NCBI RefSeq assembly: GCF_008729015.1
Contig: NZ_RKSM01000001.1
Span: forward strand, 186,001-250,000
Length of the DNA stretch: 64,000 nucleotides
Source: Haloarcula sp. CBA1129
GTDB taxonomy: Archaea > Halobacteriota > Halobacteria > Halobacteriales > Haloarculaceae
Direction of reading: 5' to 3'
Under the pieces are notes generated by a model. That model was not told the origin of the DNA, made no database searches, and was given only the letters and a program-made list of their open reading frames with translations. The position numbers and the translations under genes were made by a program. Below, piece after piece: positions 16,008 through 25,478 of this stretch (its first letter is position 1; every line of letters begins with the position of its first letter).

Positions 16008-17266
16008 GGTTGCATATCCCGGTCGTATGACTCATGTGTTGGGGTGCTGACGACCGAGCCGTCTTTCAGGACGGTGTCGACGACGTTGGTCCCGTACTGG
16101 TAGGGAATGTGGACGTGACTCGGCGCGGCAAGGACGACAACGTCACCGGGCGCACCCTCCCGGAGCGTCCCCAGACCATCGGTCCTGTCCAGTGCGAGCG
16201 CGGCGTGTTTCGTTCCCGCAATCAGGGCTTCGGCCGGCGTCAGTCCCATCTCGACGCAGGCAAGCGACAGCGCAAAGCCCATGCTGTGGCTGTGGCAGTT
16301 CGGATTGAAATCCGTCGCGACGGCGACCGACGCGCCCGCGTCGAGGAATGCCTCGGCGTCGGCGTATTCCGCTCCGAGGCCGAACGCCGTCCCGGGCAGG
16401 AGGACCGGTGTCACGCCCGACTCGACAAGCGCATCGATGTCGTCGTCTGTGGCGTGCAAGAGGTGGTCGGCACTGGCCGCGCCCACGTCAGCCGCCAACT
16501 GGGTCCCGCCGATGTGGGCCAGTTCCTCGGCGTGAACCTTCGGCGTCAGCCCGGCGGCTGCGCCTGCTTCGAGGATACGCCGGGACTGCGAGACTGAGAA
16601 GACCCCCTCCTCGCAGAACACGTCGCAGAACTCGGCGATGTCCTGCGATTCGACGGCCGGTAGCTGTTCGTCAATGACTGCCGCGGTGTAGTCGTCGGCG
16701 TCCCAGCCCTCGGGAACAGCGTGTGCGCCCATGAACGTCGGGACCACGTCGACGGGATGGACGGTGTCGGCGCTGTCGATAACCCGGAGCATCCGTAGCT
16801 CCGTCTCCGTGTCGAGCCCGTAGCCGGACTTCACCTCGACCGTCGTCGTCCCGTGAGCGAGCATGGTGTCGAGATGGGCCAGCAGGTTCGACAGCAGCGT
16901 TTCCGCATCTGCGTCCCTGACCGCTCGGACCGTTCGGAGGATGCCGCCGCCGTCGGCGAGGATGTCCTGATAGGACTTCCCGCGCAGTTTGGCAGCGAAC
17001 TCGTCCGAGCGGTCGCCGGCGAACAGCGCGTGGGTGTGGGGGTCGACGAAGCCCGGAACGACGGCCTGCCCGTCGGCGTCGACAGCGTGGCTGGCGCTCT
17101 CCGGCGGGTATTCGGCGGTTACCTCCGGTGTCGGACCGACGGCGGCGACAGTGCCGTCCACGATGGCGACTGCGCCATCCTCGTAGGTCTCCAGACCGTG
17201 ACCGTCCGCCGCCGGCCCCGTGACGAGTTCGCCTGCACCGTAGACCACGGCATCGAGGCTTGTCAT
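16004..17266 (-). CDS. hutI: Imidazolonepropionase
   Basis: 420 residues from the ATG at 17266 ([17 protein letters not shown]). Hydrolyses 4-imidazolone-5-propanoate to N-formimidoyl-glutamate, third step of the pathway. It is an amidohydrolase: metal-binding [17 protein letters not shown] near residue 75, [37 protein letters not shown] with the next metal histidine, and [20 protein letters not shown] near residue 325. The start was chosen because it makes a 4-nt overlap with the hutG stop, the arrangement at every junction of this operon; the 30 in-frame upstream residues are Arg/Pro-rich antisense-like sequence. Confidence 0.96.
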   Translation of the reverse strand: MTSLDAVVYGAGELVTGPAADGHGLETYEDGAVAIVDGTVAAVGPTPEVTAEYPPESASHAVDADGQAVVPGFVDPHTHALFAGDRSDEFAAKLRGKSYQDILADGGGILRTVRAVRDADAETLLSNLLAHLDTMLAHGTTTVEVKSGYGLDTETELRMLRVIDSADTVHPVDVVPTFMGAHAVPEGWDADDYTAAVIDEQLPAVESQDIAEFCDVFCEEGVFSVSQSRRILEAGAAAGLTPKVHAEELAHIGGTQLAADVGAASADHLLHATDDDIDALVESGVTPVLLPGTAFGLGAEYADAEAFLDAGASVAVATDFNPNCHSHSMGFALSLACVEMGLTPAEALIAGTKHAALALDRTDGLGTLREGAPGDVVVLAAPSHVHIPYQYGTNVVDTVLKDGSVVSTPTHESYDRDMQP

Positions 17267-18186
17267 CGGCCACCTCCCAGACCGCTGAGGAAGTGCGCGA
17301 CGGCACGGGCCCCGGCGCGGGCGGTCCGGTCCCCAGCATCCAGCGGCGGTGCGCACTCGACCACCTCGAACCCGGCGATACGGTCGTCGGATGCGATGCG
17401 GCCCAGCATCCGGAACAGTTCTCGCGTCGAGAGGCCGCCCGGTGTCGGCGCGCTCACGCCCGGTGCAGCCGCGGCGTCGAGTACGTCGAGGTCCAGACTC
17501 ACGTAGACAGCGTCTACGTCACCGAGCGCGGCGAGCGCGTCATCCACCGCGCCAGCGGGATCACCGGCCACCGACTCAGGCGGCAGGACTGTCCCACCCT
17601 GCTCGGCGAGGTAGTCGTGGTACGCTGTCGAGGTTTCGAAGTGTCGTGCACCGACAACGGCCAGCGTGTCGAGGCCCGCATCGTGGAGTTGCCGGTACGG
17701 TGTCCCACTGGTCGGTTCGTCCCGAACGGCGCGGCAATCGAGATGGGCATCGAAGCTGATCGCGCCGACGGTTTCGTGAGCCAACAGCGGCGCGGCGTTC
17801 GGGAACGTCAGTGAGTTATCGCCACCGAGAAACACCGGCACCGCGCTCGTTGCATGGATCTGGGCCGTCACCGAACGGACGGCACTCTGGACCCGTTCGA
17901 CGCCGCCAGCCGGAACCGCAATGTCACCGAGGTCGGCGACTGAGTGGACCGGTCCGCGTTCGATGTGCTGTGTCTTCGTACCGCCGAGTTCGCGCCGGAG
18001 AGCCGCTGGGCCGGCACGCGCGCCCGGCCGCCCGATGACTGCGCCGTCGTATGGCTCGCCCACCAGCACAGCGTCGTACTCGTCAGCGGTCGCGAGCGTG
18101 GCCGGCTCGACGATTTCACCGAACTGCTCGTCGTTCGGGTCGCCGGACGGGCCGGTCCACGGCGACGGGGCTGTCAGGTCAGTCAT
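17263..18186 (-). CDS. hutG: Formimidoylglutamase (ureohydrolase family)
   Basis: 307 residues. Hydrolyses N-formimidoyl-L-glutamate to glutamate and formamide, last step of the pathway. It belongs to the arginase/agmatinase fold. The Mn-binding motifs are all present: [23 protein letters not shown] (His-Asp), and [20 protein letters not shown] (Asp-x-Asp), with [13 protein letters not shown] after them. It overlaps both neighbours by 4 nt (hutU upstream, hutI downstream). The presence of this enzyme rather than HutF indicates the single-step formamide route. Confidence 0.94.
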   Translation of the reverse strand: MTDLTAPSPWTGPSGDPNDEQFGEIVEPATLATADEYDAVLVGEPYDGAVIGRPGARAGPAALRRELGGTKTQHIERGPVHSVADLGDIAVPAGGVERVQSAVRSVTAQIHATSAVPVFLGGDNSLTFPNAAPLLAHETVGAISFDAHLDCRAVRDEPTSGTPYRQLHDAGLDTLAVVGARHFETSTAYHDYLAEQGGTVLPPESVAGDPAGAVDDALAALGDVDAVYVSLDLDVLDAAAAPGVSAPTPGGLSTRELFRMLGRIASDDRIAGFEVVECAPPLDAGDRTARAGARAVAHFLSGLGGGR

Positions 18187-19934
18187 CGGCCACGGTTGCG
18201 GTCGCGCATTGGGACCGCAACGTCGTTCTCGTCGGCGGCGTCCTGTGCGACCTCGTAGCCGGCGTCGACGTGGCGAATGACGCCCATCCCGGGGTCAGTC
18301 GTGAACACGCGGCGGGCCTTCTCGGCGGCGAGATCGGAGCCATCGAGGACAACGTGGTTGTTCGTGTGCAGCGAGTTACCGATGCCGACGCCGCCGCCGT
18401 CGTGGACGCTGACGATGTCCGCGCCGGCGGCGCAGTTCAGCAAGGCGTTCAGGATCGGCCAGTCGGCGACGGCGTCGGTCCCGTCTTTCATCGCCTCAGT
18501 TTCGCGGTGTGGCGAGGCGACGCTCCCGGCATCTAGGTGGTCTCGCGTGACGACAACGGGTGCCGAAATCGCCCCGTCAGCGACGAGTTCGTTGATACGG
18601 AGCGCGAGGCGGGCGCGTTCGGTCAGCCCGTCCTCGGTCGCATAGCCCAGCCAGCACACGCGCGAGGGGAGCCCTTGGAACGACACCTGCTCCTGAGCGA
18701 GGTCGATCCAGCGGTGCAGGTCGTCCTTCTCGGGGAACAGCTCTTTGATTGCGTCGTCAGTCCGATGGATGTCTGCAGGGTCGCCCGAGAGCGCGGCCCA
18801 GCGGAACGGCCCCTTGCCCTCACAGAACAGCGGGCGGATGTACGCGGGAACGAACCCCGGGAAGTCGAACGCGGTGTCGAGGTCGCGGTGGTCCTCGACC
18901 TGTCCACGGATGTTGTTGCCGTACTCGAAGGCGATAGCACCCCTATCCTGCAGTTCCAGAATGCCCTCGACATGGCGCTCCATCGTCTCAAGACTCTCCG
19001 CGACGTACGTTTCGGGGTCGCGTTCGCGGAGTCGGTCGGCTTCGTCGACGGTGTAGCCAGCAGGGTAGTACCCTTCGAGTTCGTCGTGCGCGCTTGTCTG
19101 GTCGGTGACTACGTCGGGGACGAAGTCCCGTTCGAGCATCGCCGCAAGCATCTCGGCAGCGTTCATGTGGACGCCGACGCTGTACGGCTCGTCGTTTTGG
19201 GCGGCCCTCTGCGCCCGCTCGATGGCCTCGTCCAGATCGTCGGTCTTCTCTTGGCAATACCCGGTTTCGATACGCCGGTCGATACGGTCTTCGTCGACCT
19301 CGGCCGCGATGCAGACGCCGTGGTTCATCGTCACCGCAAGCGGCTGTGCGCCGCCCATGCCGCCGAGGCCACCGGTGACGACGATTTTGCCGCGCAGACC
19401 GTCGTTGTCCGGGTAGTGCTCGCTCGCGAGGGCGGCCAGCGTCTCGTAGGTTCCCTGAATGATGCCCTGCGTACCGATATAGGCCCACGAACCGGCGGTC
19501 ATCTGGCCGTACATGATCTGCCCCTTCGCTTCGAGTTCGTGGAAGTGTTCCCAAGTGTCCCACTTGCCGACGAGGTTCGAGTTGGCGATGAGGACACGCG
19601 GGGCCTTCTCGTGGGTTTCGAAGCGACCCACCGGCTTGCCGCTCTGGACGAGCAGCGTTTCGGTGTCGCCGAGTTCACGGAGTTCGTCGACGATGGTGTC
19701 GTAGGCGTCCCATGACCGGGCCGCGCGCCCGGTCCCGCCGTAGACGACCAGTTCTTCCGGCTTCTCGGCCACTTCGGGGTCGAGATTGTTGTTCAGCATC
19801 CGCAGCGCGGCCTCCTGTCGCCACCCTTCACACTCGATGTCGGTGCCGGTGGGCGCACCCTGATATTCCTGCCACTGTTCGGAGGGCGGACCGATGCCGT
19901 CCGTGTCGCCGTCGGGTGCTGATTGATGTGCCAT
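18183..19934 (-). CDS. hutU: Urocanate hydratase (urocanase)
   Basis: 583 residues. Adds water to urocanate with tightly bound NAD+ to give imidazolonepropionate. Family hallmarks include [38 protein letters not shown], the NAD-binding [20 protein letters not shown] near residue 175, and [20 protein letters not shown] near the C-terminus. I chose the ATG at 19934 ([13 protein letters not shown]); the in-frame sequence further upstream runs into the divergent regulator. It is first in the hutUGIH operon. The promoter must lie in the 81-bp gap to the regulator at 20016. Confidence 0.96.
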   Translation of the reverse strand: MAHQSAPDGDTDGIGPPSEQWQEYQGAPTGTDIECEGWRQEAALRMLNNNLDPEVAEKPEELVVYGGTGRAARSWDAYDTIVDELRELGDTETLLVQSGKPVGRFETHEKAPRVLIANSNLVGKWDTWEHFHELEAKGQIMYGQMTAGSWAYIGTQGIIQGTYETLAALASEHYPDNDGLRGKIVVTGGLGGMGGAQPLAVTMNHGVCIAAEVDEDRIDRRIETGYCQEKTDDLDEAIERAQRAAQNDEPYSVGVHMNAAEMLAAMLERDFVPDVVTDQTSAHDELEGYYPAGYTVDEADRLRERDPETYVAESLETMERHVEGILELQDRGAIAFEYGNNIRGQVEDHRDLDTAFDFPGFVPAYIRPLFCEGKGPFRWAALSGDPADIHRTDDAIKELFPEKDDLHRWIDLAQEQVSFQGLPSRVCWLGYATEDGLTERARLALRINELVADGAISAPVVVTRDHLDAGSVASPHRETEAMKDGTDAVADWPILNALLNCAAGADIVSVHDGGGVGIGNSLHTNNHVVLDGSDLAAEKARRVFTTDPGMGVIRHVDAGYEVAQDAADENDVAVPMRDRNRGR

Positions 19935-19985
19935 ACCACAACAAAAGACTGCGAGCGTGATAGCGACCCCGCACCGTTCGGAACT

Positions 19986-19998
19986 GTTTTTAAATAGC
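19986..19998. promoter_or_regulatory. Shared AT-rich promoter element between hut operon and its regulator
   Basis: GTTTTTAAATAGC is the only TATA-like sequence in the 81-bp divergent spacer. Read rightward it is about 24 nt before the regulator's ATG at 20016 (leaderless). Read leftward (TATTTAAAAAC) it could serve hutU with a leader of roughly 30 nt. Whether one element serves both directions is inference. Confidence 0.5.
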
Positions 19999-20015
19999 CA
20001 TGAGTGGCGGTAGCT

Positions 20016-20660
20016 ATGTACGAGGCCGTGTTCCGCGTCTACGGCGATGGGGCCTACGAGGTGGCGACGGACGGGACGGGGACCATCATCGAACTGTGGT
20101 GCAACGACCACAGCGACCTGCTGCACGTCAGCGGCCGCGACGTGGACGACGTGCTTGCGGAGGTGCGGGAGACGGTCGGTATCGGCGAGCGCCTCGCGAA
20201 AGGCAACGAGCAGGTGCTGGTCACCGAGGACTGCCTGAAGTCCCATCTCGATAACAACGTGGAGCGGTATCTGGCGAGCGCAGGCTGTCTCCTCGTGCCG
20301 CCGCTGAAGTACGCGGAGGGCGGGAAGCTGGTCCGGGCGCTCGCACTCAGCGCCGACTCGCTGTCAGCGGTGTACCGGGCGCTGGCTGCCGAGTTCGACG
20401 TGACGGTCGAGTCCAAGCGCGAGGTGCAGTCGGTGACACCGGACGCGCCGCTGTTGACGGTTGACGCGGTGTTGCCGGACCTCTCGCCGCGCCAGCGCGA
20501 GGTGTTCCTGGCGGCATACGAGGGCGGTTACTACGAACTGCCCCGCGAGACGACGACCGAAGCCGTCGCGGCGCGCGTGGGCGTGGAGCGCCGAACCGCG
20601 GAGGACCACCTGCGGCGGGCGGAGAAAAAGCTAGCCGAGGCGCTGGTGGAGTACTTATAA
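20016..20660 (+). CDS. HTH_10 (Bat-type) transcription regulator, probable hut regulator
   Basis: 214 residues. The N-terminal 150 form a haloarchaeal sensor-like module ([16 protein letters not shown]...). The C-terminus is the HTH_10 domain: [20 protein letters not shown] then [20 protein letters not shown] as helix-turn-helix, then [16 protein letters not shown] preferred the ATG at 20016 over an in-frame GTG at 20004 because the TATA-like box at 19986-19998 predicts a start site near 20016. Divergent placement 81 bp from hutU strongly suggests it controls hutUGIH, perhaps sensing histidine or urocanate; that is inference. Its 3' end overlaps the convergent transporter gene by 6 nt. Confidence 0.86.
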   Translation: MYEAVFRVYGDGAYEVATDGTGTIIELWCNDHSDLLHVSGRDVDDVLAEVRETVGIGERLAKGNEQVLVTEDCLKSHLDNNVERYLASAGCLLVPPLKYAEGGKLVRALALSADSLSAVYRALAAEFDVTVESKREVQSVTPDAPLLTVDAVLPDLSPRQREVFLAAYEGGYYELPRETTTEAVAARVGVERRTAEDHLRRAEKKLAEALVEYL

Positions 20661-22076
20661 CAGGCCGAGGGCGGCCAGCGCGTGCGTGATGCCGGCGATG
20701 AGCGGCACGAGGATGACCGTTCGCATGACGAACAGCGCGACGAGGTCACGGAAGCGGATGGGCACGTCGCTGAACATATCCATCGTCATCGGGCCGACAC
20801 TGGAGAAGAAGATGAGCTGAGAGACGGCGAGTACGCCGACGAAGAACTTCGCTTTCGTCGCCGTCTCGGTCACCAGCAGGACCGGGACGTACATCTCGGT
20901 AATGCCGACGATGGTCGCCGGCGCGATCACCTCGGCGTTGGGGATGCCCAGCGCGGCGATGACCGGCGTCAGCGGGCGACCGAGGATGTCGAACACCGGC
21001 GTGTGCGCCGACAGCAGCGTGGCGGCGAGGCCGACGGCGAGGATCGTTCCGAGGATGAGGCTGGTGAGCTTCAGACCGTCGACGAACCCACGCTTGGCAG
21101 CCTGTGCGAACGTCTCGCCCTCCTTCGCCTTCCCGACGGCTTCGCTGATTGCGAGCCGGACGTAGTCCGTTGGCGACCCCGAAAAGGCGACTTCGGGGTC
21201 CGGCTCTGCGATGTACTCCGCGGGCGTCGTCGAGATGGGCGGCAGTCGGACGAGGATGGCCCCGGTGATGACGACACAGAGGAAGTACGCGCCGAAGATG
21301 AGCGGGAACTGCGGGAGCATCTCGAGTGTCGCGGCGACGACGCCGACGAACCCGATGGAGACAGTCGAGAAGCACGTCGCGATGGTGAACACGTCGCGCT
21401 TGTGGTAACCGCCCTGCTCGAAGACGTTTCGCGTCACGTAGAGGCCGACGCTGTAGGAGCCGACCCAAGAGGCGAGGCTGTCGAGCGCCGCCCGACCGGG
21501 CACTTTGAACAGCGGGCGCATGACAGGGCGGGCGAGCGTCCCGACGAACTCCAGCCCGCCGAGTTCGACGAAGATAGTGATGAAGATGGCCCCGATGGGG
21601 ATGATGACTCCGACGCTGTACACGAGGGTCCCCCACATCAGGCCACCGGTGCTCGGCGTATGCAGCCACTCGGGACCGAGCTTGAAGAACATCACCGGCG
21701 CGAGCAGCAGGCCGGCGACCCGGAGCGCCCAGAACACGCCCGAGGTCTCGAAGTACGACAGGTCATAGCCCGCGATGTCCTCGTCACCGACCATCGCCAG
21801 CGTCGTCACCACCCCGCCTGCGACGATAATGGCGAACGAGTAGACGCCGACGGCGGTTGGGAACGTTCCGGTGATCGCGCTGACGACGATGTCGAACGGC
21901 ACCGTGACCTCCCCCTGATACGGAACGGGGAGAAGGAAGAACACACCGCCGACGATGAAGGCGACGAGGAACTTCAGTATCGGCCGCGCGTCGTACTCAT
22001 GGAGGTCGATGTCATCGATGTCTCTGGCGCTCGGTTCCGTGTCGACCGTGTACGTCCGGCTTGTCTCGGTAGACAT
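20655..22076 (-). CDS. YjiH/nucleoside-recognition (Gate) domain membrane transporter
   Basis: 473 residues from MSTETSRTYTVDT, with an acidic N-terminal tail and about ten membrane segments. It has two Gate-type repeats, recognisable by ELGGLEFVGTLARPVMRPLF...SWVGSYSVGLYVTRN and the second-half ITEMYVPVLLVTETATKAKF. This matches the YjiH group of the nucleoside-recognition superfamily, often encoded beside hut genes in archaea and bacteria. It is separate from hutUGIH and convergent with the hut regulator, so histidine or urocanate uptake is a reasonable but unproven guess. An upstream in-frame ATG two codons earlier (22082) is possible. Confidence 0.82.
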   Translation of the reverse strand: MSTETSRTYTVDTEPSARDIDDIDLHEYDARPILKFLVAFIVGGVFFLLPVPYQGEVTVPFDIVVSAITGTFPTAVGVYSFAIIVAGGVVTTLAMVGDEDIAGYDLSYFETSGVFWALRVAGLLLAPVMFFKLGPEWLHTPSTGGLMWGTLVYSVGVIIPIGAIFITIFVELGGLEFVGTLARPVMRPLFKVPGRAALDSLASWVGSYSVGLYVTRNVFEQGGYHKRDVFTIATCFSTVSIGFVGVVAATLEMLPQFPLIFGAYFLCVVITGAILVRLPPISTTPAEYIAEPDPEVAFSGSPTDYVRLAISEAVGKAKEGETFAQAAKRGFVDGLKLTSLILGTILAVGLAATLLSAHTPVFDILGRPLTPVIAALGIPNAEVIAPATIVGITEMYVPVLLVTETATKAKFFVGVLAVSQLIFFSSVGPMTMDMFSDVPIRFRDLVALFVMRTVILVPLIAGITHALAALGLL

Positions 22077-22132
22077 TAACATACGTTACCCATGTTCAAC
22101 TGATAGTCCTGAAACCGCCGTGTGGGGGTGGG

Positions 22133-22140
22133 TTTATAAG
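22133..22140 (+). promoter_or_regulatory. TATA box of thi4
   Basis: TTTATAAG after a G-rich stretch predicts a start site near 22160 and hence a leader of about 50 nt before the thi4 ATG at 22212, unusually long for this window where most genes look leaderless. Confidence 0.55.
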
Positions 22141-22184
22141 TAAGTCGGCGTATCCGAGCGACGTGCTGCATCAGAACGACTTTG

Positions 22185-22212
22185 TACCACCAAGAAATAT
22201 CACTAGGTGGTA
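22185..22212 (+). promoter_or_regulatory. Inverted repeat overlapping the thi4 start codon
   Basis: TACCACC (22185-22191) and GGTGGTA (22206-22212) are perfect 7-nt arms around a 14-nt loop; the right arm contains the A of the thi4 ATG and the Shine-Dalgarno-like AGGTGG. It could be a ThiR operator or an RNA hairpin hiding the start codon. Confidence 0.5.
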
Positions 22213-23147
22213 TGAGCGAATCAGATTCATTCGAACAGTTCAGCGACGTCGGCGAGGCGGAAGTCACACGCGCCATCGGGCAGGAGTGGACCGAGGAGTT
22301 CATGGACTTCTCGGACTCCGATGTCATCATCGTCGGCGGCGGCCCGTCGGGGCTGATGGCCGCGAAGGAACTCGCCGAGCGCGGCGTGCAGGTGATGGTC
22401 GTCGAGAAGAACAACTACCTCGGCGGCGGCTTCTGGCTCGGCGGCTTCCTGATGAACAAGGTCACGGTGCGGGACCCGGCCCAGCAGGTGCTGGACGAAC
22501 TCGACGTCGACCACAAGCAGTCCAAGGACAGCGAGGGCCTCTACGTCGCTAACGGGCCGGAGGCCTGTTCCGGCCTGATCAAGGCAGCCTGCGACGCCGG
22601 GGCGAAGATGCAGAACATGACGGAGTTCACCGACATCGTCATCCGCGAGGACCATCGCGTCGGCGGCATCGTGATGAACTGGACGCCGGTCCACGCGCTG
22701 CCCCGCGAAATCACCTGTGTCGACCCCATCGCCGTCGAGGCCGACCTCGTCATCGACGCGACGGGCCACGACGCGATGGCGGTCAAGAAGCTCGACGAGC
22801 GCGGCGTCCTCAACGCGCCGGGCCTCGAAGACGAAGCCAGCGGCATGGACCAGACCGACGACGACACCTACGGCGCGCCGGGCCACGACTCGCCGGGCCA
22901 CGACTCCATGTGGGTCGGGGAAAGCGAGGACGCTGTCGTCGAACACACCGGTCTCGCCCACGACGGCCTCGTCGTCACCGGCATGGCGACCGCAACAACC
23001 TACGGCCTCCCGCGCATGGGTCCGACGTTCGGTGCCATGCTCGTCTCCGGCAAGCGCGCCGCACAGGTCGCGCTAGACGAACTGGAGGTCGATGCGGACC
23101 CGGTCGACGTCACAAGCCGCGACGCCGCATCCCCCGCTGACGACTGA
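22212..23147 (+). CDS. thi4: Thi4 thiamin thiazole synthase (cysteine, suicide type)
   Basis: 311 residues. Makes the thiazole moiety of thiamin from NAD and glycine. The Rossmann motif is [20 protein letters not shown] near residue 40; [20 protein letters not shown] follows. [20 protein letters not shown] carries Cys169, corresponding to the essential cysteine (Cys165) reported in Haloferax volcanii, so this enzyme probably donates its own sulfur, unlike the His-type methanogen homologs. An acidic insert ([20 protein letters not shown]) precedes the C-terminal [20 protein letters not shown]. The ATG at 22212 was chosen; an upstream TTG is in frame but lies in the inverted repeat. A TATA box is about 75 nt upstream. 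Confidence 0.94.
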   Translation: MSESDSFEQFSDVGEAEVTRAIGQEWTEEFMDFSDSDVIIVGGGPSGLMAAKELAERGVQVMVVEKNNYLGGGFWLGGFLMNKVTVRDPAQQVLDELDVDHKQSKDSEGLYVANGPEACSGLIKAACDAGAKMQNMTEFTDIVIREDHRVGGIVMNWTPVHALPREITCVDPIAVEADLVIDATGHDAMAVKKLDERGVLNAPGLEDEASGMDQTDDDTYGAPGHDSPGHDSMWVGESEDAVVEHTGLAHDGLVVTGMATATTYGLPRMGPTFGAMLVSGKRAAQVALDELEVDADPVDVTSRDAASPADD

Positions 23148-23277
23148 AATCCTCCCACGCCCCTCTGGTTTTAACCTACTTATTTTCCTCCATATAGTTG
23201 CCCATTCAGGCCGAAATATCGCGTTGAAACCAACAATTAAGCAATAGTAGCTCGAAGATGTTAGTGATTGACAACCA

Positions 23278-23766
23278 ATGTCAGAAGAGATGCAGCGGAG
23301 CGACAACCACAGGTCTGACGAGTCAGCCGGCGGTGAGATAGCGGTCCAGCTCTGGAGCCGGCGGCCGGTCTGTGGCCCTCGAACGACAGCTATCGACCAG
23401 TTCACGGAACTCGCTACGATGGGAGCTATCGATGATTTCGATGTCCAGACGTGGCCCGAGGAAATTCCGGTGTCGCAGGAGGGCGAGCACGGTGAGGTGT
23501 TGGCGACTATCGACCGATACGAGCAGTGGGCGACCGAACGTGGGCTGAGTCTCCGACCGCCGTTCGAGACGCGAACGTCGTCGCTACTGGTCGGCGGGAG
23601 CACGGAGGTGCTGCGGCTACCGATGCTGGCCGTCGCGGTGTACGCGAACGATGAGCTGGTCGGAGTGTATCCGTGTACAGACGGGGAGACGACGTGGTCC
23701 GTCACGGACTGCATCGACGCGCTCGCGGCCGAATCGACTCCACTCCCACACGAACCGGAACTGTGA
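23278..23766 (+). CDS. Conserved-looking haloarchaeal protein of unknown function
   Basis: 162 residues, soluble. A hydrophilic N-terminal 20 residues are followed by a compact domain containing IAVQLWSRRPVCGPRTTAID, then GAIDDFDVQTWPEEIPV, and a C-terminal LPMLAVAVYANDELVGVYPC. The pattern (beta-strand, RRP motif, helix, WP motif) recurs in small uncharacterised haloarchaeal proteins, but I cannot name the family or give a function. The ATG at 23278 is the first in frame; a second ATG four codons later is equally plausible. Spacers of 130 and 190 nt separate it from thi4 and the next gene, so it is probably monocistronic. Confidence 0.65.
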   Translation: MSEEMQRSDNHRSDESAGGEIAVQLWSRRPVCGPRTTAIDQFTELATMGAIDDFDVQTWPEEIPVSQEGEHGEVLATIDRYEQWATERGLSLRPPFETRTSSLLVGGSTEVLRLPMLAVAVYANDELVGVYPCTDGETTWSVTDCIDALAAESTPLPHEPEL

Positions 23767-23956
23767 CTCCCACTGGAACGGCTCAGTCTGTCCGGTGGCG
23801 GCGTCCCGTATAGCACTGAACTGAGGTTTACGTTTCCAACCGGGAGCACCACGGTAAGCAGTCCACTCTGGTTCTCCACTCGACGGCCCATCTCTCGATA
23901 CGGAAGAGTCCCCGAGACATAACTGGTATTACCTACCGATACCACTGGCCAATACA

Positions 23957-24718
23957 ATGGAGTCCGTCACGCTGTACCGCGCCCCGACGACAGTCGCCGA
24001 TGCCGACGCCATCGCCGACTGGCTCGATGCGCGGGTCGACGCCGAGGTTGCCGTCCGGGACCGGTTCCTCTCACTGCACGGCGACTCGGAACTGGCGTCG
24101 TCGTTCGCACGGGCGCGGGTGCTCTCACCGTACGACCGCGAGACCGGGAACACGATGCTGGGAATCGTCCGCTACGAAGAGCGAGCGCTGGAGTCGCCCG
24201 AGCGGGCCGGCGGTGTCATCTACGACGGGCAGGCCGTCCAGCGCGCGCTCCACGACCGAATCCCTGAGTCCGAGCGGTCACTCGCCCACCTTCACGTTCC
24301 GCTGCTGGACCGCGTCGTCGGGACCTGGGGCGACCACGACGGCCGCTGGCACAAGCGCGTGAACGTCCTCGGCCAGCCCGCGGTCGTCTCGGTACCGGGG
24401 CTGTACGAGGCCCCCGCAAAGCCCGAGCAGTACTACAAGGAACAGCAGAAACACGCCCTGCTCGGCGGCGGCGCACCGCCCCGAGAAGTGCTCGAAAACG
24501 AAGTCGAGGGCGAGTTCCTCGTCGAGGACGACCCGCGGACGACCGACGCCATCAAAGGATACGTCCTGCAGGCGTACCACTACCTCGACACGGGCGAGGC
24601 GTTCTGCGACGAGGAGACCTGCCGACTCCACAACCCGCACCGCCAGCCCGGCGTCGTCGCCGCGCAGTTACGGGGCACCGAGTTCTGCCCCCGCCACGCG
24701 GAGCGCTATCGGCGCTAG
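23957..24718 (+). CDS. Archaemetzincin-related protein lacking the catalytic zinc motif
   Basis: 253 residues. The C-terminal end resembles the archaemetzincin zinc-knuckle: FC-x4-C-x-L-x-N at residues 216-226 and FCPRH at 243-247, matching the HC-x4-C-x-M and FC-x2-C of archaemetzincins. The HExxHxxGxxH catalytic motif that should precede it is replaced by AYHYLDTGEAF, so peptidase activity is unlikely. The N-terminal 150 residues (TLYRAPTTVADADAIADWLD, MLGIVRYEERALE) are otherwise unassigned. This may be the family annotated as DUF6775 putative metallopeptidase; that label is from memory. It overlaps the convergent regulator by 4 nt. Confidence 0.75.
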   Translation: MESVTLYRAPTTVADADAIADWLDARVDAEVAVRDRFLSLHGDSELASSFARARVLSPYDRETGNTMLGIVRYEERALESPERAGGVIYDGQAVQRALHDRIPESERSLAHLHVPLLDRVVGTWGDHDGRWHKRVNVLGQPAVVSVPGLYEAPAKPEQYYKEQQKHALLGGGAPPREVLENEVEGEFLVEDDPRTTDAIKGYVLQAYHYLDTGEAFCDEETCRLHNPHRQPGVVAAQLRGTEFCPRHAERYRR

Positions 24719-25389
24719 ACCGTCGGACCGAAGTCGTCCATGACGGCGCGGACGAGTTTCGCCTCGGCGCGCTGGAGGTGGTCGCTGACCGTCGCGGGAG
24801 CACACCCCAGCTCGGCGGCCACGTCCTCGTGGGTCGCACCGCGAGGCCGGTCGTAATAACCCAGGGCGAGGGCCGTCCTCACGGCCTCGCGCTGACGCTC
24901 GCTGAGTCTGGACGCCGGCCGCGCCAGTCCGTCGCTGACGGCGCTGATGCTGTCCAGCCGTACGTCGATGGGCGCTGGCGCGTCGTCGAGGGCGTCCTGC
25001 AGCGGCCCCGCTTCGCCGACCACGCGACAGGAGACCGTGCCGTCGCGATAGATGAGCGGCTTGAGGACGACGATGCCGAGCCGAGTGCCGGCGTCGTGTA
25101 TTGCGTCGAACATCGGCATCGACAGCGGCCGATTCTCGACGAGTGCGTACGTCCGTCGCCGCTTGGCCCCCGAGAGCGTCACCGATTCGACGCCGGGCGT
25201 CGAGGGCGCGCGGTCGACGAACCGAGTCGCGTCGCCATCGATGGCGAACAGCACGGTATCACACCCTTCGGGGGTGCGGTTCCAGTCGACGATGCGCGAC
25301 TCCTCGATTTCGGGGTCGTTCGCCAGCAGGTCGAAGAACTCCGGCGCGTAGTCGGGCGGTATGCGAGCGGTGACCCGGAGATGTTTCAT
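24715..25389 (-). CDS. HTH_10 (Bat-type) transcription regulator
   Basis: 224 residues. The N-terminal 150 form a ligand- or signal-input region (MKHLRVTARIPPDYAPEFFD...), the C-terminal 60 an HTH_10 domain: LSERQREAVRTALALGYYDR, then THEDVAAELGCAPATVSDHLQRAEAKLVRAVM. It is divergent from an ABC exporter operon with 89 nt between starts, a typical arrangement for a local regulator, so control of those exporter genes is likely. The start MKHLRVTARIPP is the first in-frame ATG. It is a different subfamily from the hut regulator at 20016 in the input domain, although both share the same DNA-binding fold. Confidence 0.85.
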   Translation of the reverse strand: MKHLRVTARIPPDYAPEFFDLLANDPEIEESRIVDWNRTPEGCDTVLFAIDGDATRFVDRAPSTPGVESVTLSGAKRRRTYALVENRPLSMPMFDAIHDAGTRLGIVVLKPLIYRDGTVSCRVVGEAGPLQDALDDAPAPIDVRLDSISAVSDGLARPASRLSERQREAVRTALALGYYDRPRGATHEDVAAELGCAPATVSDHLQRAEAKLVRAVMDDFGPTV

Positions 25390-25478
25390 GCCCGAAGTGT
25401 GCCGGAACCGTCACATAAACCCACCTCTCATACGTCACAGAACGCTCTCGGTACCGGCGAACGACGACTCTGACGGCG

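Noticed and set aside
20682-22079. 465-codon open frame antisense to the YjiH transporter
   Set aside because: Extremely Arg/Asp/Glu-rich repeats are the reverse complement of hydrophobic codons.
22141-22211. TPP riboswitch in the thi4 leader
   Set aside because: The 50-nt leader is too short and lacks the conserved CUGAGA and ACCUGA-like elements of the TPP aptamer.
23073-23957. 294-codon open frame antisense to the unknown gene at 23278
   Set aside because: Serine-rich low complexity; the sense frame has haloarchaeal acidic composition and a compact domain.
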